The translations under genes and the position numbers were made by a program. A DNA stretch of 6,773 nt from Acidobacteriota bacterium (GTDB taxonomy: Bacteria > Acidobacteriota > Polarisedimenticolia > J045): assembly GCA_027064265.1 (NCBI GenBank), contig JAMOQA010000530.1, forward strand, positions 1 to 6,773, given 5' to 3'. Each line of letters starts with the position of its first letter. The first letter of the stretch is position 1. Below the pieces are notes generated by a model. That model saw only the letters and a list, made by a program, of their open reading frames with translations, made no database searches and had not been told where the DNA came from. This document shows, one piece after another, positions 5,353 to 6,773 of the stretch.

Positions 5353-5637
5353 TCACCCGCGGAGAGCGGCCAGGACGACGGCCGCGAGGTCGTGCCCCCG
5401 ACCGGGCCCGAGGGTCTCGAGGGCACGGCGGACCCGCTCGAGGGCCTCGGCCTTCGGGAACCCGAACGTCTTCGCCAGGCTGGCGGCGATCTCCTCCGGG
5501 GACGGGAGGCGGGAGCCTGCAGGTGGCCCGCCCGGTGGGAGTGGCCTCCGTCCGGACGTCCGGACCGCCTTTCTTTCGCCTTCTCGGATCCAGTTCCCGC
5601 CGCGGCCGGGGAGTTCACGCCCCGGGGGTCCGGACAT
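5353..5637 (-). CDS. Possible small protein of unknown function, or remnant of a gene
   Basis: A 94-residue frame convergent with the ATPase operon. I do not recognise it. The C-terminal half (about 43-94, SRLPSPEEIAASLAKTFGFP then KAEALERVRRALETLG and HDLAAVVLAALRG) reads like a real compact helical domain: regular amphipathic helices, third codon positions almost all G or C, and natural composition. The N-terminal half is Gly/Pro/Arg-rich and runs through two of the 31-bp repeats (5550-5580 and 5628-5658). The only in-frame ATG exists because the middle repeat has A where the other two have G; upstream the frame stays open to a stop near 5975 with no ATG or GTG. The ribosome site is weak (AAAGGCGG). 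It may be a genuine small gene, or the tail of an older gene whose front was replaced by repeat sequence. Confidence 0.4.
   Translation of the reverse strand: MSGPPGRELPGRGGNWIREGERKAVRTSGRRPLPPGGPPAGSRLPSPEEIAASLAKTFGFPKAEALERVRRALETLGPGRGHDLAAVVLAALRG
5550..5580 (+). repeat. 31-bp palindromic repeat, copy 1
   Basis: A perfect 16-bp palindrome GTCCGGACGTCCGGAC (5550-5565; stem GTCCGG, centre ACGT) is followed by the pyrimidine-rich CGCCTTTCTTTCGCC. The unit is identical to copy 3 and differs from copy 2 at one base. Confidence 0.9.
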
Positions 5638-5658
5638 CCGGACCGCCTTTCTTTCGCC
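5628..5658 (+). repeat. 31-bp palindromic repeat, copy 2 (one variant base)
   Basis: Same unit and orientation as copy 1, starting 78 bp later. The palindrome centre is ACAT instead of ACGT (position 5636), which breaks the perfect symmetry and creates the ATG used by the minus-strand frame. Sequence after copies 1 and 2 keeps scattered similarity (CGGCCG, GG, CACG at matching places), so the original unit may have been longer. Confidence 0.9.
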
Positions 5659-5732
5659 CTCCCGGGCTCCAGAGCACCGTCGGCCGTGGTCTCCACGTTC
5701 GGGACGGCCCCCGCCGCGCCCGCAGCCCCGGA

Positions 5733-5763
5733 GTCCGGACGTCCGGACCGCCTTTCTTTCGCC
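5733..5763 (+). repeat. 31-bp palindromic repeat, copy 3
   Basis: Identical to copy 1, same orientation, starting 105 bp after copy 2. The flanking bases differ between copies, so the core is far better conserved than its surroundings. Confidence 0.9.
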
Positions 5764-5884
5764 TCGCCGGCGCCCCCTCCCTGCGGGTGGGGTGCCTTCC
5801 GGGACCCGCTCTTCCGCCGGGCCCGACGGATTCCGCCCCGAGGCTTCCTGCGACGCCCGGCCACCGGCCGGGAAACCGGGCCTT

Positions 5885-5914
5885 CTTGACCCGGTTCTCC
5901 CGCGATCCCATAGA
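5885..5914 (+). promoter_or_regulatory. Candidate promoter of the DnaJ-like gene, sigma70 or heat-shock type
   Basis: TTGACC (5886-5891) and CATAGA (5909-5914) are 17 nt apart, fitting a sigma70-type promoter. The same bases read as CTTGAC (5885-5890), a 15-nt gap and TCCCATAG (5906-5913), which also resembles the heat-shock sigma32 pattern (CTTGAA and CCCCAT). A heat-shock promoter would suit a J-domain chaperone gene. No CIRCE element is visible. The start site would be near 5920, giving a leader of about 130 nt. Confidence 0.4.
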
Positions 5915-5941
5915 AGGGACCCGGCGGAAGGGTCCGCCGAG

Positions 5942-6037
5942 GCCCGTTCCCGAGGCCGGTCGGTTGGTCGTCGTCACGGTTGGTCCCGTGACCCCCCGGG
6001 AACGGGCGGGCCGCGCCGGGCCGGGAGCCCGGCCGGC
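5942..6037 (+). promoter_or_regulatory. Structured leader before the DnaJ-like gene
   Basis: An 11-bp perfect long-range stem (5942-5952 with 5997-6007) encloses a 7-bp hairpin (GTCACGG 5973-5979 with CCGTGAC 5986-5992, 6-nt loop). A second 7-bp hairpin (6015-6021 with 6027-6033, loop CGGGA) ends six bases before the AAGGGGG ribosome site. These may form a regulatory leader, but GC-rich DNA makes stems easily and no known riboswitch is recognised. Otherwise 5764-5884 shows nothing I can name. Confidence 0.35.
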
Positions 6038-6052
6038 GAAGGGGGTCGATCC

Positions 6053-6773
6053 GTGACCGTCACGTACAAGGACTACTACAAGGTCCTCGGCGTGGACCGG
6101 AACGCCACGCAGGACGAGATCAAGAAGGCGTACCGGCGCCTGGCCCGGGAATACCACCCGGACCGGAACAGCTCCCCGGACGCCGCCGAGCGGTTCAAGG
6201 AGATCAACGAGGCCTACCAGGTCCTCGGCGATCCCGAGAAGCGGAAGAAGTACGACCAGCTCGGCGCGAACTGGGAGGACGGCACGCCGTTCACTCCGCC
6301 GCCGGGCTGGCAGCCGTTCGGCGAGGGCGGCGGGTTCCGGGTCCACGTCGGGAACATGGAGGACCTCGGCGAGATCTTCGGCGACCTCGGCGGGGCCGGG
6401 GGAGGCGGCGGCTTCTCGGACTTCTTCGAGATGCTGTTCGGCAACCTCGGCTTCGGCGGGGCCGCCGGCGGCGCCCGGCGCGCCCGGCGGCCGCACCGGC
6501 GGCCGGGACGGGGCCGGGACATCGAGGCGGAGGTGGAGTTCTCCCTGCTCGACCTGGTCCAGGGGGGCCAGCGGAAGCTGACCCTCGGGATCCCCGGCCC
6601 GGACGGGCGGGTCGAGCGGAAGACGGTGACGGTGAACCTGCCCCGGGGTCTGCGGCCCGGGCAGAAGCTGCGGATCCCCGGCCACGGGGCGCCGTCCCCG
6701 GCGGGTGGTCCCCCCGGCGACCTGTACCTGCGGGTCAGGGTCCGTCCCGAGCCCGGGTTCGAGATCCGGGGAG
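6053..6773 (+). CDS. DnaJ/CbpA-type J-domain co-chaperone, 3' end outside window
   Basis: The N-terminal 240 residues of an Hsp40 co-chaperone that stimulates the ATPase of DnaK (Hsp70) and delivers unfolded proteins to it in the cytoplasm. The J domain spans about 5-69 (YKDYYKVLGV, then HPD at 35-37, then KRKKYDQLG at 63-71). A Gly/Phe-rich linker follows at about 89-140, with DLGEIFGDL and FSDFFEMLFG segments, then an Arg-rich stretch (RRARRPHRRPGRGRD). The C-terminal substrate-binding domain starts at about 156 (IEAEVEFSLLDLVQGGQRKL, then VNLPRGLRPGQKLRIPGHG). No CxxCxGxG zinc-finger repeats appear where class I DnaJ has them, so this is a class II (CbpA-like) protein. The start is GTG at 6053, seven bases after AAGGGGG, with no ATG nearby in frame. 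Class II proteins are usually about 300-330 residues, so roughly a quarter is missing. Upstream hairpins and a possible heat-shock promoter may control it. Confidence 0.95.
   Translation, partial: MTVTYKDYYKVLGVDRNATQDEIKKAYRRLAREYHPDRNSSPDAAERFKEINEAYQVLGDPEKRKKYDQLGANWEDGTPFTPPPGWQPFGEGGGFRVHVGNMEDLGEIFGDLGGAGGGGGFSDFFEMLFGNLGFGGAAGGARRARRPHRRPGRGRDIEAEVEFSLLDLVQGGQRKLTLGIPGPDGRVERKTVTVNLPRGLRPGQKLRIPGHGAPSPAGGPPGDLYLRVRVRPEPGFEIRG

Noticed and set aside
5550..5763. CRISPR array from the three repeats
   Set aside because: The gaps between copies are 47 and 74 bp, the gap sequences partly resemble each other, only three copies exist, and no cas gene is visible.
5241..6056. Long plus-strand open frame through the repeat region
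   Set aside because: It begins inside the ATPase gene in another frame, overlaps the J-domain start, is mostly Arg/Pro/Gly as expected from out-of-frame GC-rich DNA, and lacks a good start with a ribosome site after 5338. Only the in-phase repeats keep it mildly interesting.

Overview
The window is very GC-rich DNA with densely packed bacterial genes. They have strong GGAGG-type ribosome binding sites, ATGA or TGATG stop/start overlaps, and almost only G or C at third codon positions. The gene content (ferredoxin-fused MinD/Mrp-type ATPases, NifX/ORP-like cofactor-binding proteins, a DUF134 regulator) suggests a high-GC bacterium with an anaerobic or facultative metabolism. The sequence alone does not fix the phylum.

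Layout. (1) 1-1610, minus strand: a two-gene unit of a small four-helix membrane protein followed, with a 4-nt overlap, by a PutP-like sodium:solute symporter that runs off the left edge. (2) 1722-2051, minus strand: a DUF134/UPF0251 helix-turn-helix protein. (3) 2052-2246: a divergent control region. It holds a good sigma70-type promoter facing right with a perfect 14-bp palindrome between its -35 and -10 boxes, then a leader that can fold into two tandem GC hairpins with the Shine-Dalgarno directly after the second. (4) 2247-5338, plus strand: a compact five-gene operon. It encodes a Gly/Arg/Trp-rich small protein, a NifX/ORP-family (PF02579) protein with a long Gly/Arg/Met-rich tail, a second PF02579 protein with a CGGGGRC end, and two paralogous P-loop ATPases that each carry two inserted [4Fe-4S] ferredoxin motifs. 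(5) 5339-6052: about 0.7 kb holding a possible short minus-strand gene, three near-identical 31-bp palindromic repeats, and a promoter plus structured leader for the next gene. (6) 6053-6773: the N-terminal 240 codons of a zinc-finger-less DnaJ/CbpA-type co-chaperone, running off the right edge.

How it may work together. Two PF02579 proteins next to two MinD-like ATPases with ferredoxin domains is the core of the 'orange protein' (ORP) operons described in Desulfovibrio. There the PF02579 member binds a Mo-Cu-S cluster and the ATPases are its partners. I infer that 2247-5338 is an ORP-like or Fe-S/metal-cofactor carrier operon, probably controlled by the divergent DUF134 protein through the palindrome. 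The unusual parts are the low-complexity Gly-rich partners, the operator and leader architecture, and the 31-bp repeat cluster after the operon.
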